The notes beneath the pieces are model-generated. The model saw nothing but the letters and a program-made list of their open reading frames with translations, had not been told where the DNA came from and did not search any database. This document shows, piece after piece, positions 1-8,600 of a DNA stretch of 33,346 bases. A program made the translations under genes and the position numbers. This stretch comes from Actinophytocola sp. Lineage in GTDB: Bacteria; Actinomycetota; Actinomycetes; Mycobacteriales; Pseudonocardiaceae. Positions within the stretch are counted from its first letter, which is position 1, and each line of letters begins with the position of its first letter. The stretch spans positions 1 through 33,346 of the forward strand of contig WHSS01000028.1 in assembly GCA_009379975.1 (NCBI GenBank). The letters are read 5' to 3'.

Positions 1-18
1 ACGGCGATTGGGCGGCAT

Positions 19-1140
19 ATGGCAACCGTGACCTACGACAAGGCAACGCGCGTCTATCCGGGCGGCGTCCGCGCGGTCGACACGCTCGACCTCGAGATCC
101 GCGACGGCGAGTTCCTCGTCCTGGTCGGCCCATCCGGGTGTGGCAAGTCCACCTCGCTGCGCATGCTGGCCGGCCTTGAGGAAGTTTCCGAGGGAACGAT
201 CCGGATCGGCGACAAGGACGTCTCGCATCTGTCCCCGAAGGACCGGGACATCGCGATGGTGTTCCAGAGCTACGCGCTGTACCCGCACATGAGCGTGGCC
301 GACAACATGGGCTTCTCGCTGAAGATCGCGGGCGTGAAGAAGGCGGAGATCGCGCGGCGGGTCGGCGAAGCCGCGAAGCTCCTGGACTTGGAGGACTACC
401 TCGACCGCAAGCCCAAGGCGCTCTCCGGCGGGCAGCGGCAGCGGGTGGCCATGGGGCGGGCCATCGTGCGCGAGCCGCAGGTCTTCCTGATGGACGAGCC
501 GCTGTCGAACCTGGACGCCAAGCTCCGGGTCTCCACCCGCACCCAGATCGCCGCGTTGCAGCGCAGGCTGGGCGTGACCACCGTTTACGTCACCCACGAC
601 CAGGTCGAAGCGATGACCATGGGCGATCGCGTGTGCGTGCTCAAGGACGGCCTGCTACAGCAGTGCGACACGCCGCGCGAGCTCTACGATCACCCGGAGA
701 ACGTGTTCGTGGCCGGGTTCATCGGCTCGCCTGCGATGAACATCGGCGAGTTCCGGGTGTCCGACGGCCAGGCGCACCTCGGTCACGCCAAGATCCCGCT
801 CCTCCGCGAGACGCTCACCGCGGCCGCGAGCGAGGACGAGGCCGAAGGCGGCGTCGATCGCATCACGCTGGGATTCCGGCCCGAGGCCCTGGAGGTGGCA
901 TCCGCACACGAAGAGCAAACCTTCGAGGTTTTGGTGAACGTGGTCGAGGAGCTCGGCTCCGAGGCGTACCTCTATGGTGCGCTGACCGACCCGTCCGGCG
1001 CCGAGATGGCATCACAGGTCATCATCGCGCGCGTCGATCCACGCCAGGTACCGGACAAGGGCGATAAGGTTCACCTCCGGATTCGTACCGGTGAAATGCA
1101 CGTCTTCTCGGCCGTCTCGGGGAGGCGGCTGCCCCACTAG
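19..1140 (+). CDS. Sugar ABC transporter ATP-binding protein (MsiK/UgpC/MalK type)
   Basis: This is the ATPase that powers a carbohydrate importer from the cytoplasmic face. It has Walker A GPSGCGKST at residues 37-45, the signature LSGGQ at 135-139, Walker B with DEP at 155-161 and the switch His193. A full C-terminal regulatory (TOBE/OB) domain follows from about residue 230, beginning around GFIGSPAMN. The length of 373 aa is normal for MalK/MsiK proteins. The next genes are a sugar-binding lipoprotein and two permeases, so it probably serves them. In streptomycetes one MsiK-type ATPase energises several importers, and this one could also help the second importer downstream, whose own ATPase is short. 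The start is the first ATG in the window; the upstream promoter lies outside. The specific substrate is inferred only from the neighbours. Confidence 0.9.
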   Translation: MATVTYDKATRVYPGGVRAVDTLDLEIRDGEFLVLVGPSGCGKSTSLRMLAGLEEVSEGTIRIGDKDVSHLSPKDRDIAMVFQSYALYPHMSVADNMGFSLKIAGVKKAEIARRVGEAAKLLDLEDYLDRKPKALSGGQRQRVAMGRAIVREPQVFLMDEPLSNLDAKLRVSTRTQIAALQRRLGVTTVYVTHDQVEAMTMGDRVCVLKDGLLQQCDTPRELYDHPENVFVAGFIGSPAMNIGEFRVSDGQAHLGHAKIPLLRETLTAAASEDEAEGGVDRITLGFRPEALEVASAHEEQTFEVLVNVVEELGSEAYLYGALTDPSGAEMASQVIIARVDPRQVPDKGDKVHLRIRTGEMHVFSAVSGRRLPH

Positions 1141-1141
1141 C

Positions 1142-1295
1142 GCGACAAGGCACCGGGTGCGAGGCGAACAGTGGCACTGAGCGCTTTGCAGCCCGCCGGC
1201 GAATGAGGCAAAAGATGGGCGACAAGGCACCGGGTGCGAGGCGAACAGTGGCACTGAGCGCTTTGCAGCCCGCCGGCGAATGAGGCAAAAGATGA
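1142..1295. repeat. 77-bp tandem duplication upstream of the sugar-binding protein gene
   Basis: Two head-to-tail copies (1142-1218 and 1219-1295) are identical except for the last base, and a few bases of a third copy begin at 1298. Each copy ends in GAGGCAAAAGATG, which looks like a weak ribosome-binding site followed by ATG. The repeats fill most of the gap between the ATPase and the binding-protein gene. Confidence 0.9.
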
Positions 1296-1369
1296 GCGCG
1301 ACAAAATCGAACTTCCGCGTTGCCGCGCTGACGACCAGTCAGCGCGGCAACGCGGGGCATGAACGGTAA
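1292..1369 (+). CDS. Possible 25-aa leader ORF before the binding-protein gene
   Basis: An ATG at 1292 follows a GAGG motif at 1283-1286 and opens a 25-codon frame ending in TAA at 1367-1369. The stop falls just before the AGGAG site of the next gene. The frame runs straight through the strong hairpin at 1315-1355. This layout would fit a translated leader affecting the downstream start. It could equally be chance, because the hairpin arms dictate most of the codons. No family is recognised. Confidence 0.25.
   Translation: MSATKSNFRVAALTTSQRGNAGHER
1315..1355 (+). terminator. Strong hairpin (18-bp perfect stem, 5-nt loop) before the binding-protein gene
   Basis: The arms 1315-1332 and 1338-1355 are fully complementary around the loop GACCA. 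No T-run follows, so this is not a classical intrinsic terminator. It ends about 25 bp before the binding-protein start. It could terminate transcription from the ATPase gene, stabilise the 5-prime end of a processed transcript, or act as an attenuator. The structure is seen; the role is inferred. Confidence 0.6.
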
Positions 1370-1380
1370 AAGGAGTAATC

Positions 1381-2673
1381 ATGCGACCACGGAACAGGAT
1401 GCGGGTCGGCGGGCTGGTGTTCGTCTGCTCGTTGGTCCTCAGCGGCTGTCTCGGCCAGGAATCGGAGGAGGGCGAGGAACAGCGCGTCGAGATCTTCGGC
1501 GGCATCACCGGTACCGAGGAGGTCAAGCTCGTCAAGGCAGCGGTGAAGGAGATCGCGGACGAGACCGGGATCGACGTCCGCTACGAGTCCTCACGCGACT
1601 TCACCACGGTGATCCGCAGCCGGGTGCGCGGCGGCGACGCGCCGGACATCGCGCTGTACCCGCAGCCGGGCCTGTTGCTGGACATGTCGGCGGACATGAC
1701 CGCGCTCGATGACACCGACATGGACCTCGATGCGGTGAAGGAGACGCTGATCCCCGGGTTCATCGACTCGGCGAGCAGGGATGGCAAGGCCTACGGCGCG
1801 CCGATCGACATGGCGCCCAAGAGCCTGGTCTGGTACCCGAAGAAGGCCTTCGAGGAGAAGGGCTACGAGGTACCGGAAACGCACGCTGACCTGCTTGCGC
1901 TTTCGGATCAGATCGTGGCGGACGGCGGCACGCCGTGGTGTGTCGGCATCGAGTCCGGCCCGGACACCGGGTGGCCCGCGACCGACTGGCTCGAAGACTA
2001 CGTGTTGCGCACGGCGGGCCCGGAGGCCTACGACCAGTGGGTCGCAGGCGAGCTGAAGTTCAGCAGCCCCGAGGTCAAGGAGGCCGCCGAGACCGCGGGC
2101 GACATCATGCTCAAGGACGGCTACGTGCAGGGCGGCGGCAAGGCGATCGTCAATACCCCGTTCGGCGACTCGCCCAAGCAAATGTTCGAGGACGAGCCCG
2201 CGTGCTGGCTGCACCGTCAGGCGAGCTTCATCACCACCTTCTTCCCGGAGGACGTGCAGGAGAACCTGGACGAGGAGGCCGGTGTGTTCGTGCTGCCCGG
2301 CGTCGAGGGCGGCTTCGATGGCACCCCGATCCTGGGCAGCGGCAACTACGCGGCGCTGTTCAACTCGGAGAACGAGAATGCCGTCAAGGTCATGGAGTTC
2401 CTGATCTCCGACAAGTTCGGCGGTCCCCGGTACGAGGGCGGCGGCCTCCAGTCGCCGCACACGACCTTCGACGTCAACAAGTACCCGGACGAGACGACGA
2501 AGCAGATCCAGCAGTTGGCCAACGAAGCCGACGTGTTCCGGTTCGACGGCTCGGACCTGATGCCTGCCGCGGTCGGCACCGGATCGTTCTGGACGGGAAT
2601 GGTCGACTGGATCGGCGGCGGTAAGGACCTCGACACGGTGCTGACAGAGATCGACGAGAGCTGGCCGAGCTAG
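1381..2673 (+). CDS. Extracellular sugar-binding lipoprotein, AglE-like (solute-binding family 1)
   Basis: This protein captures a sugar outside the membrane and delivers it to the two permeases that follow. The N-terminus is a lipoprotein signal with lipobox LSGC, so Cys23 should be lipidated. The body has the family-1 layout of carbohydrate-binding proteins, with stretches such as GIESG, GWPATDW and YDQWV that I associate with the rhizobial alpha-glucoside binding protein AglE. The start ATG at 1381 has AGGAG at 1371-1375. At 430 aa it is of normal length. A hairpin directly downstream may favour accumulation of this message over the permeases. The alpha-glucoside substrate is an inference from sequence resemblance. 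Confidence 0.85.
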   Translation: MRPRNRMRVGGLVFVCSLVLSGCLGQESEEGEEQRVEIFGGITGTEEVKLVKAAVKEIADETGIDVRYESSRDFTTVIRSRVRGGDAPDIALYPQPGLLLDMSADMTALDDTDMDLDAVKETLIPGFIDSASRDGKAYGAPIDMAPKSLVWYPKKAFEEKGYEVPETHADLLALSDQIVADGGTPWCVGIESGPDTGWPATDWLEDYVLRTAGPEAYDQWVAGELKFSSPEVKEAAETAGDIMLKDGYVQGGGKAIVNTPFGDSPKQMFEDEPACWLHRQASFITTFFPEDVQENLDEEAGVFVLPGVEGGFDGTPILGSGNYAALFNSENENAVKVMEFLISDKFGGPRYEGGGLQSPHTTFDVNKYPDETTKQIQQLANEADVFRFDGSDLMPAAVGTGSFWTGMVDWIGGGKDLDTVLTEIDESWPS

Positions 2674-2688
2674 GACTGGCGTAGGACG

Positions 2689-2720
2689 CGGGATGCCGGC
2701 CTGACCCGGCCGGCATCCCG
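2689..2720 (+). terminator. Hairpin between binding-protein and permease genes
   Basis: Arms 2689-2701 and 2708-2720 form a perfect 13-bp GC-rich stem with a 6-nt loop, 15 bp after the stop codon. Such structures between a binding-protein gene and its permeases commonly give partial termination or 3-prime protection, which raises binding-protein dosage. There is no clear T-run. Confidence 0.7.
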
Positions 2721-2749
2721 TTCCTCACGGGGAATGGTGGCGACGAACC

Positions 2750-3730
2750 ATGCTGAAAGCGATCAACGCCTTACTGGCGGTCCTCGGTGGTGTCGGTGGC
2801 GCCTTGGCGCTGTACTTCCTGTTGAACAAGCTGGTGGAGGTGCTGCCGCCGCGGTGGGAGGAGCGGCTCAAACCGTACGTGTTCGTCTTTCCGGCGATGC
2901 TGTTCGTGACTCTCTTCCTGGTCTACCCCGCGGTCCGCACCGCGATATTCAGTTTCTTCGACGACCGCGGCGAGAACTTCGTCGGGCTGGATAACTACAC
3001 CAGCCTGCTTGGTGAGAGCGCGTTCCTCAACACGCTGTTCAACAACGCGTTGTGGCTGATCATCGTGCCTGCCGGCGTGGTGATCGCCGGGTTGATCGTC
3101 GCGGTGCTTGCCGACCAGCTCCGTACCCGTGGTGAGAACTTCGTCAAGTCGATGATCTTCCTGCCGATGGCGATCAGCTTCGTGGGAGCCAGCACGATCT
3201 GGCGGTTTGTCTACGCGTTCGCACCCGAGGGGCGCCCGCAGATCGGCTTGCTCAACGCGGTGTGGACCTCGGCTGGGTTCGAGCCGGTGGCCTGGATCCA
3301 AGTGGACGCCGCACGGTTCAACTCCTTCCTGCTCATGGTCATCATGATCTGGCTGCAGACCGGGTTCGCGATGGTGCTGCTTTCGGCGGCCATCAAGAGC
3401 GTGCCCGCCGAGACCCTCGAAGCCGCCAGGATCGACGGCGCGAGCGAGATGCAGATCTTCTTCCAAGTCGTCGTGCCGCAGATCTGGGGCACGGTGATCA
3501 CGGTGTTCATCACCGTGCTGATCCTGACGATGAAGATCTTCGACATCATCTACGTCATGACCGGCGGCAGGGCCAATACCGACGTCATCGGCAACCGGTT
3601 CATCACCGAGCTGATCAACTTCGGTAGAGACGGCCGGGCATCGGCCATCGTCGTGATGCTCATGCTCGCCGTGATACCGGTGATGATCTACCAGGTGCGC
3701 CGGTTCCGCGCTACGGAGGGGGCACGATGA
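2750..3730 (+). CDS. Sugar ABC transporter permease, MalF/AglF-like
   Basis: This is an integral membrane subunit of the first importer. The 326-aa protein has an extra N-terminal membrane segment (about residues 7-27) ahead of the usual permease core. The EAA loop that contacts the ATPase is present as EAARIDGA, about residue 225. An N-terminal stretch resembling RWEERLKPYVFVFPA recalls alpha-glucoside permease AglF. The start at 2750 gives the full extra helix; the ribosome-binding site is a weak G-rich stretch. Its stop overlaps the next permease start by 4 bp (ATGA), indicating translational coupling. Confidence 0.88.
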   Translation: MLKAINALLAVLGGVGGALALYFLLNKLVEVLPPRWEERLKPYVFVFPAMLFVTLFLVYPAVRTAIFSFFDDRGENFVGLDNYTSLLGESAFLNTLFNNALWLIIVPAGVVIAGLIVAVLADQLRTRGENFVKSMIFLPMAISFVGASTIWRFVYAFAPEGRPQIGLLNAVWTSAGFEPVAWIQVDAARFNSFLLMVIMIWLQTGFAMVLLSAAIKSVPAETLEAARIDGASEMQIFFQVVVPQIWGTVITVFITVLILTMKIFDIIYVMTGGRANTDVIGNRFITELINFGRDGRASAIVVMLMLAVIPVMIYQVRRFRATEGAR

Positions 3731-4647
3731 CCACCACCCCGACACCCCCGATGACCGACATCAAGGCGACGGTGACCGAGCCGCCCGTGCCCGCTGGGCG
3801 ATCCGGGGCGAACGTGGGCAAGATCATCGTCCGGGTGCTGCTCGGCCTGCTGGTTTTCGCCTGGGTCGTGCCCACGATCGGGCTCCTGGTGACCTCGTTC
3901 CGGGAACGGGACGTGGTCAACAACTCCGGTTGGTGGACGGCGCTGACCTCGCCGTTGGACTTCACGCAGTGGACGGTGCAGAACTACGACGAGGTGTTCA
4001 CCGGCCAGGGGATGGGCTCGGCGTTCGTGAACAGCCTCGCGGTGTCCATTCCGGCGACGGTGATCCCGATCCTCATCGCCGCGTTCGCCGCGTACGCGTT
4101 CACGTTCATGCGCTTCCCCGGCCGTGACTTCTTCTTCATCGTGCTGGTCGGGCTGCTTGTGGTGCCGCTCCAGGTGGCGTTCATCCCGTTGCTGCAGGTC
4201 TACAAGGAGATCGGCCTGGTCGGCACCTTCCCCGCGGTGTGGCTGGCGCATGCCGCGTTCGGCATGCCGCTGGCGGTCTACATCCTGCGCAACTACATGG
4301 AAGGCCTGCCGGGGGAGGTCATCGAGTCCGCCAAGGTCGACGGCGCGAGCCACTTCACCACCTTCTGGCGGCTCATCATCCCGATGTCGACGCCCGCGCT
4401 CGCCGCCTACGCGATCTTCCAGTTCCTCTGGGTGTGGAACGACCTGCTGGTCGCCCTCATCTTCCTCGGTCCGGGTGAGAACGAGGTTGTCACGGTCAAC
4501 CTGAGCACGCTGGTCGGGACGCTGGGCGCCGACTGGCACCTGCTGACCGCGGCCGCGTTCGTCACGATGGTGGTGCCGCTGATCGTGTTCCTCTCGCTGC
4601 AGCGGTTCTTCGTCCGTGGCCTCACCGCGGGGTCGGTCAAGGGCTAG
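3727..4647 (+). CDS. Sugar ABC transporter permease, MalG/AglG-like
   Basis: This is the second permease of the first importer, 306 aa with about six transmembrane helices and the EAA loop ESAKVDGAS near residue 202. It ends in the family-typical GLTAGSVKG. It starts inside the end of the upstream permease (ATGA overlap). The last base of its TAG stop is also the first base of a 187-bp inverted-repeat element, so the original 3-prime junction of this gene has been interrupted, although the protein itself seems complete. Confidence 0.88.
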   Translation: MTTTPTPPMTDIKATVTEPPVPAGRSGANVGKIIVRVLLGLLVFAWVVPTIGLLVTSFRERDVVNNSGWWTALTSPLDFTQWTVQNYDEVFTGQGMGSAFVNSLAVSIPATVIPILIAAFAAYAFTFMRFPGRDFFFIVLVGLLVVPLQVAFIPLLQVYKEIGLVGTFPAVWLAHAAFGMPLAVYILRNYMEGLPGEVIESAKVDGASHFTTFWRLIIPMSTPALAAYAIFQFLWVWNDLLVALIFLGPGENEVVTVNLSTLVGTLGADWHLLTAAAFVTMVVPLIVFLSLQRFFVRGLTAGSVKG

Positions 4648-4833
4648 GCCGTGTCTCCCATACCCGTGATCGCGGTATTCGCGCCCAGATGGTCCCTGGC
4701 TGTGTTGTCGGAAAGCCCAAGTACAACCCAGGTACGAGGACTTCCCTCCGACTTGCATGGGGCGGTGGGGCGGGAGCAACACAGAACCATCTGGATCACG
4801 AATCCCATCGATCGAGGTATGAGAGACACGGCC
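4647..4833. mobile_element. MITE-like element, 187 bp, with about 46-bp imperfect terminal inverted repeats
   Basis: The left end starts GGCCGTGTCTCCCATACC and the right end, read in reverse complement, starts GGCCGTGTCTCTCATACC. Imperfect similarity between the arms continues inward to a shared CCAGATGG, about 46 bp from each end. There is no transposase frame. The flanks (CTA on the left, TGA on the right) give no clean target duplication. The GTGTCTC ends recall IS5-like transposons of actinomycetes, but the parent element cannot be named from this window. Confidence 0.8.
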
Positions 4834-4835
4834 TG

Positions 4836-6158
4836 ATGGGCCTGCGGGCGCGTCGCAGGCCGGGCGCCCGTACCGGCGCTGTGCCTGCCGCGCTGCTGCT
4901 GGCCGCGACCCTGCTACCGGCGGGCTGCGGCACCGCCACCGGTGAGGAGATCACGCTCTATCACCCGCCCGCGCGCCACATCCAGGCGCTGGCCGAGGCC
5001 TGCAACGAGCGGGCGAACGGCCGCTACCGCATCGTGGTGCGCACGTTGCCACGCGACGCCGAAGGGCAGCGCGAGCAACTGGTGCGCCGGCTCGCCGCAC
5101 AGGACACCGGCCTCGACATCCTCGGGCTCGACGTCACGTGGGTGCCCGAGTTCGCCGAGGCTGGCTGGCTGGCGGAGTGGGTGGGCCGGCACCGGGCCGA
5201 GGCGGAGCGAGGCGTGCTGGCCCTGCCGTTGTCGAGCGCTCGCTGGCAGGGCAAGCTCTACGCCGCACCGGCTAGCACCAACGTGCAGTTGCTCTTCTAC
5301 GACCGCACACTGACGCCGCGACCACCACGGACCTTCGACGAGATGATCGCCATGTCCCGGGAACTGAAGGCGGCGGGAAAGCCGTATCAGATCCTGTTGA
5401 CCGGCGCCCAGTACGAAGGCCTCGTCGTGCAGTACACCTCGCTCGTGGCCGCCGCAGGCGGGCGGATCCTCTCCGACGGTGGTGAACGGGTGGTGTTGGA
5501 CGCCGGTGCGGTGCGGGGGCTGGCGATCCTCCAACGGCTCGCGACGTCCAGGGTGACCAGCCCAGGGCTTGCCCGCGCCCAGGAAGGTGACGTCTACCGG
5601 GCGTTCGCAGCGGCGGAGAGCGACGCCGCCTTCCAGCTCAACTGGCCGCTCGCGCTCGCCGCGACCAGGGACCTCAACCCGGAGCGAGCGGCGAATCTCG
5701 CCGCGACGACCTATCCCGGGGTGCGGCCCGGCCGCCAGGGCAAATCCACCATCGGCGGCGTGAACCTCGGGGTGAGTGCTTACTCCGGCAAGCCGCGGCG
5801 GGCCTTCGAGGCGGCGAAGTGCCTGCGAAGTGCCCAGAGCCAGAAGTTAGCGGCCCTCTGCGGCGGTGCGCCACCTGCCATCGAAGCGATCTACCGGGAT
5901 CCGGCGCCCCTCGACTCGTGCCAGGGCGGCGATCGGTCCGGGCCGTTGAGCATGGCGACGGCGTTCCCGATGGCCGAGGTCATCCTGCGGGCGATTCGGG
6001 ACGCGGCGGTCCGGCCGGCCACCCCGGCCTATCAGAACCTGTCCACGGTCATGGCCAAGGTGCTCTCACCGCCCGGGGACATCGACCCGCCCGCCACCGC
6101 GCGGCGGCTGCGCGAGGAGTTGACCAAGGCCATCGCATCGCGCGGGATTCTGCCGTGA
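4836..6158 (+). CDS. lpqY: Trehalose-type ABC transporter substrate-binding lipoprotein LpqY
   Basis: This is the extracytoplasmic binding protein of an LpqY-SugABC importer, which in mycobacteria recycles trehalose. The 440-aa product has a signal peptide ending at PAGC (Cys31). It shares long colinear stretches with mycobacterial LpqY, for example LDVTWVPEFAEAGW, LYAAPAST, EGLVVQ, STIGGVNLGV and DAAVRPATPAYQNLS. The frame is open back to 4689, but that part lies in the inverted-repeat element and adds 49 residues before the signal peptide, so ATG 4836 is preferred. No good ribosome-binding site precedes it, because the element ends only 2 bp upstream. The stop overlaps sugA by GTGA. Confidence 0.85.
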   Translation: MGLRARRRPGARTGAVPAALLLAATLLPAGCGTATGEEITLYHPPARHIQALAEACNERANGRYRIVVRTLPRDAEGQREQLVRRLAAQDTGLDILGLDVTWVPEFAEAGWLAEWVGRHRAEAERGVLALPLSSARWQGKLYAAPASTNVQLLFYDRTLTPRPPRTFDEMIAMSRELKAAGKPYQILLTGAQYEGLVVQYTSLVAAAGGRILSDGGERVVLDAGAVRGLAILQRLATSRVTSPGLARAQEGDVYRAFAAAESDAAFQLNWPLALAATRDLNPERAANLAATTYPGVRPGRQGKSTIGGVNLGVSAYSGKPRRAFEAAKCLRSAQSQKLAALCGGAPPAIEAIYRDPAPLDSCQGGDRSGPLSMATAFPMAEVILRAIRDAAVRPATPAYQNLSTVMAKVLSPPGDIDPPATARRLREELTKAIASRGILP

Positions 6159-7048
6159 GTGAGCCCGTGACACCGGCCGCGAAGGCGGAGCGCAAACTCG
6201 CATTGCTGCTGTGCGCCCCCGCGCTGCTCGTCATGATCGCGGTCGCGGCGTGGCCGATCATCCATGCCGTTGTGCTGTCCCTGCAGCGCTACGACCTGCG
6301 CTTCCCCGGTGAACGAGAGTTCGTCGGGCTCGGCAACTACGCAGCCGTGCTCTCCAACGGGTTCTGGTGGACCGCGGTCGGCGTCACCGTGGTCATCATC
6401 GGGGTCTCGGTCGCCCTCGAACTGATGCTCGGCCTGGTCCTGGCGTTGATGATGCACCGATCGCTGGTCGGCAGGGGCGTGGTCCGGACGGTGTTGCTGA
6501 TCCCGTACGGCATCGTCACGGTCGTCGCGGCGTACTCCTGGCTGTTCGCCTGGAGCGCGGACACCGGGTACCTGTCGCGGCTGTTCGGGCCGGAGACCGC
6601 GCCGCTCAGCGAGTGGGGGCCGTCTCTCGTGATCATCATCATTGCCGAGGTCTGGAAGGCGGCGCCGTTCGTGGCGTTGCTGCTGATGGGCGGGCTGGCG
6701 CTGGTGCCTGCCGACATGCTCCAGATGGCGGCGATGGACGGCGCGACCCGCTGGCAGCGGTTCAGTTGGGTGACGCTGCCCGCGATGAAGCCCGCGATCG
6801 GCGTGGCTTGTGTCTTCAGCACGCTGAACGCGTTCCGGATCTTCGACACCATTTTCGTGCTCACCCGGGGCGCCAACGACACCGGTTCGGTGGCCGTGCT
6901 GACCTACAACAACCTCTTCCGGGGCCTGAACCTCGGCATCGCGTCCACGATGTCGGTGTTGATCTTCCTGGCGGCCGCGCTGATCGTGCTGGTGTTGCTC
7001 AAGGTGCTCGGCGTCGCAGCACCGGGTGACGAGGACCGGGGGCGCTGA
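6155..7048 (+). CDS. sugA: Trehalose-type ABC transporter permease SugA
   Basis: This is the MalF-type permease of the LpqY-SugABC importer. The frame extends upstream to 5819, but GTG 6155 forms a GTGA overlap with the lpqY stop and yields a 297-aa protein that begins just before the first helix, as in known SugA proteins. The EAA loop MAAMDGAT lies near residue 196. About six membrane helices are visible. The stop TGA shares its A with the ATG of sugB, so the three genes are translationally coupled. Confidence 0.87.
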   Translation: MSEPVTPAAKAERKLALLLCAPALLVMIAVAAWPIIHAVVLSLQRYDLRFPGEREFVGLGNYAAVLSNGFWWTAVGVTVVIIGVSVALELMLGLVLALMMHRSLVGRGVVRTVLLIPYGIVTVVAAYSWLFAWSADTGYLSRLFGPETAPLSEWGPSLVIIIIAEVWKAAPFVALLLMGGLALVPADMLQMAAMDGATRWQRFSWVTLPAMKPAIGVACVFSTLNAFRIFDTIFVLTRGANDTGSVAVLTYNNLFRGLNLGIASTMSVLIFLAAALIVLVLLKVLGVAAPGDEDRGR

Positions 7049-7908
7049 TGGCTGTGCGGATGACTCCGCTGACTCGCGCGGCCCGATCGCCGCGGCTTCG
7101 CTGGACGCTCGCCGACATCGTCGTCGTCGCGTACGCGTTGGCGCCGGTCGCCTGGCTGGTGTCGTTGTCGGTCAAGACCCCGGCGACAGTGTCGGACCGG
7201 AACTTCCTCCCGCGGCAGTTCACTTGGGACAACTACGCGCGGATCTTCACCGCGGACAGTGCCGAGTTCCTCCGGCCGCTGCTCAACTCGATCGGCATCG
7301 TGGTGATTTCCACCGCGGTCGCGGTAGTCATCGGCGCGATGGCCGGCTACGCCGTCGCCCGGCTGGAGTTTCCCGGCAGGCGGGCGGTGATCGGGGTGTC
7401 GCTGCTGATCGCGATGTTCCCGCAAGCCTCGGTGATCTCACCGCTGTTCGAGATCGAGCGCACTATCGGGCTGTTCGACACCTGGCCGGGCTTGGTCCTG
7501 CCGTACGTGGCGTTCGCCTTGCCGCTGGCGATCTACACCATGGCGGCGTTCTTCCGGCAGCTCCCCGGCGACCTGGAGAAGGCGGCGAGGATGGACGGCG
7601 CGACGCCGGGGCAGGCGCTGCGCAAGGCCATCGTGCCGCTCGCCGCGCCTGGCATGCTCACCGCCGCGATCCTGGTGTTCATCTTCTGCTGGAACGACTT
7701 CCTGTTCGCCATCTCACTGACCTCGACCGAGTCGGCCCGTACCGCGTCCGCCGCGTTGGCGTTCTTCGCGGGTTCGGCGCGGTTCGAGGAGCCCGCCGGC
7801 ATGCTGTCGGCCGCGGCCGTGGTGATCACGGTGCCGATCGTCGTCTTCGTGTTGTGCTTCCAGCGCCGCATCGTCGCGGGGCTGACGTCCGGTGCGGTGA
7901 AGGGGTAG
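7048..7908 (+). CDS. sugB: Trehalose-type ABC transporter permease SugB
   Basis: This is the MalG-type permease of the second importer, 286 aa with about six helices. The EAA loop reads [12 protein letters not shown] near residue 180, and the C-terminus GLTSGAVKG closely parallels that of the first importer. It starts at the A shared with the sugA stop codon, and sugC begins 4 bp after its own stop. Assignment rests on order and on resemblance to mycobacterial SugB. Confidence 0.87.
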   Translation: MAVRMTPLTRAARSPRLRWTLADIVVVAYALAPVAWLVSLSVKTPATVSDRNFLPRQFTWDNYARIFTADSAEFLRPLLNSIGIVVISTAVAVVIGAMAGYAVARLEFPGRRAVIGVSLLIAMFPQASVISPLFEIERTIGLFDTWPGLVLPYVAFALPLAIYTMAAFFRQLPGDLEKAARMDGATPGQALRKAIVPLAAPGMLTAAILVFIFCWNDFLFAISLTSTESARTASAALAFFAGSARFEEPAGMLSAAAVVITVPIVVFVLCFQRRIVAGLTSGAVKG

Positions 7909-7912
7909 GGCG

Positions 7913-8599
7913 GTGGCCGAGATCGTGCTTGACAAGGTGAGCAAGCGCTACCCGGATGGGGTGCTGGCGGTATCCGAGTTGGACGTGTCCGTCGCCGATG
8001 GCGAGTTCGTGGTGCTCCTCGGGCCGCCGGGCTGCGGGAAGTCGACCGTGCTGCACCTGGTGGCCGGGCTGGAGTCGATCTCATCCGGCGAGCTGCGCAT
8101 CGACGGCGTCCGGGTGAACGAGCAGCCGCCGTGGCAGCGCGATCTCGCGATGGTGTTCGAGGGCTACGCGCTGTACCCGCACTTGAGCGTCCGCGAGAAC
8201 ATCGCGTTCCCGTTGCGGCTGGCGAAGCTGCCGGACGCCACGGTGCGCGCCCGGGTCGGCGAGGTGGCCGAACGGCTGGACCTGACCGAGCAGCTCGATC
8301 GCCGCCCGGCGATGCTGTCCGGTGGCCAGCGGCAGCGCGTGGCGATCGGGCGAGCGATCGTGCGGAACGCGAAGGCCTTGCTGATGGACGAGCCGATGGC
8401 GAATCTGGACAGCAAGCTCCGCACACAACTGCGGTCCTCGGTGGCCGAATTACAGCGGGATCTCGGGATAACGACGCTCTACGTCACGCACGATCAGGCG
8501 GAAGCGATGGCGCTGGCCCACCGGGTGGTGGTGCTGCGGGACGGCGCCGTGCAGCAGACCGGCACCCCACGGCAGCTCCGGGAAACCTGTGGTGAGTGA
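7913..8599 (+). CDS. sugC: SugC-like ABC ATPase lacking the C-terminal regulatory domain
   Basis: This is the nucleotide-binding subunit of the LpqY-SugABC importer. It has Walker A GPPGCGKST (about residues 38-46), LSGGQ, LLMDEP, the D-loop and the switch histidine in VTHD, so the catalytic core is complete. The protein ends at residue 228, a few residues after the TPRQL segment, where the 373-aa ATPase of the first importer continues into its regulatory domain. SugC relatives are usually around 350-390 aa. The missing part is the TOBE/OB domain that also stabilises the dimer. The stop lies 2 bp before a family A hairpin repeat, and the remaining 107 bp to the next gene cannot encode the lost domain. 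GTG start with an upstream AGGGG. Confidence 0.8.
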   Translation: MAEIVLDKVSKRYPDGVLAVSELDVSVADGEFVVLLGPPGCGKSTVLHLVAGLESISSGELRIDGVRVNEQPPWQRDLAMVFEGYALYPHLSVRENIAFPLRLAKLPDATVRARVGEVAERLDLTEQLDRRPAMLSGGQRQRVAIGRAIVRNAKALLMDEPMANLDSKLRTQLRSSVAELQRDLGITTLYVTHDQAEAMALAHRVVVLRDGAVQQTGTPRQLRETCGE

Positions 8600-8600
8600 C

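Noticed and set aside
1022-1535. Long minus-strand frames across the 77-bp tandem repeats
   Set aside because: They are shadows of the ATPase and binding-protein genes plus the repeat; no start signals and no family resemblance.
2771-4782. Large minus-strand frames opposite the permease genes
   Set aside because: Their His/Asp/Arg-rich composition is typical of antisense frames in high-GC coding DNA.
4689-4835. Upstream extension of lpqY by 49 residues
   Set aside because: It is encoded inside the inverted-repeat element and would put a non-hydrophobic extension before the lipoprotein signal.
5819-6154. N-terminal extension of sugA
   Set aside because: It overlaps lpqY entirely and is Arg/Pro-rich out-of-frame sequence; GTG 6155 gives a normal permease.
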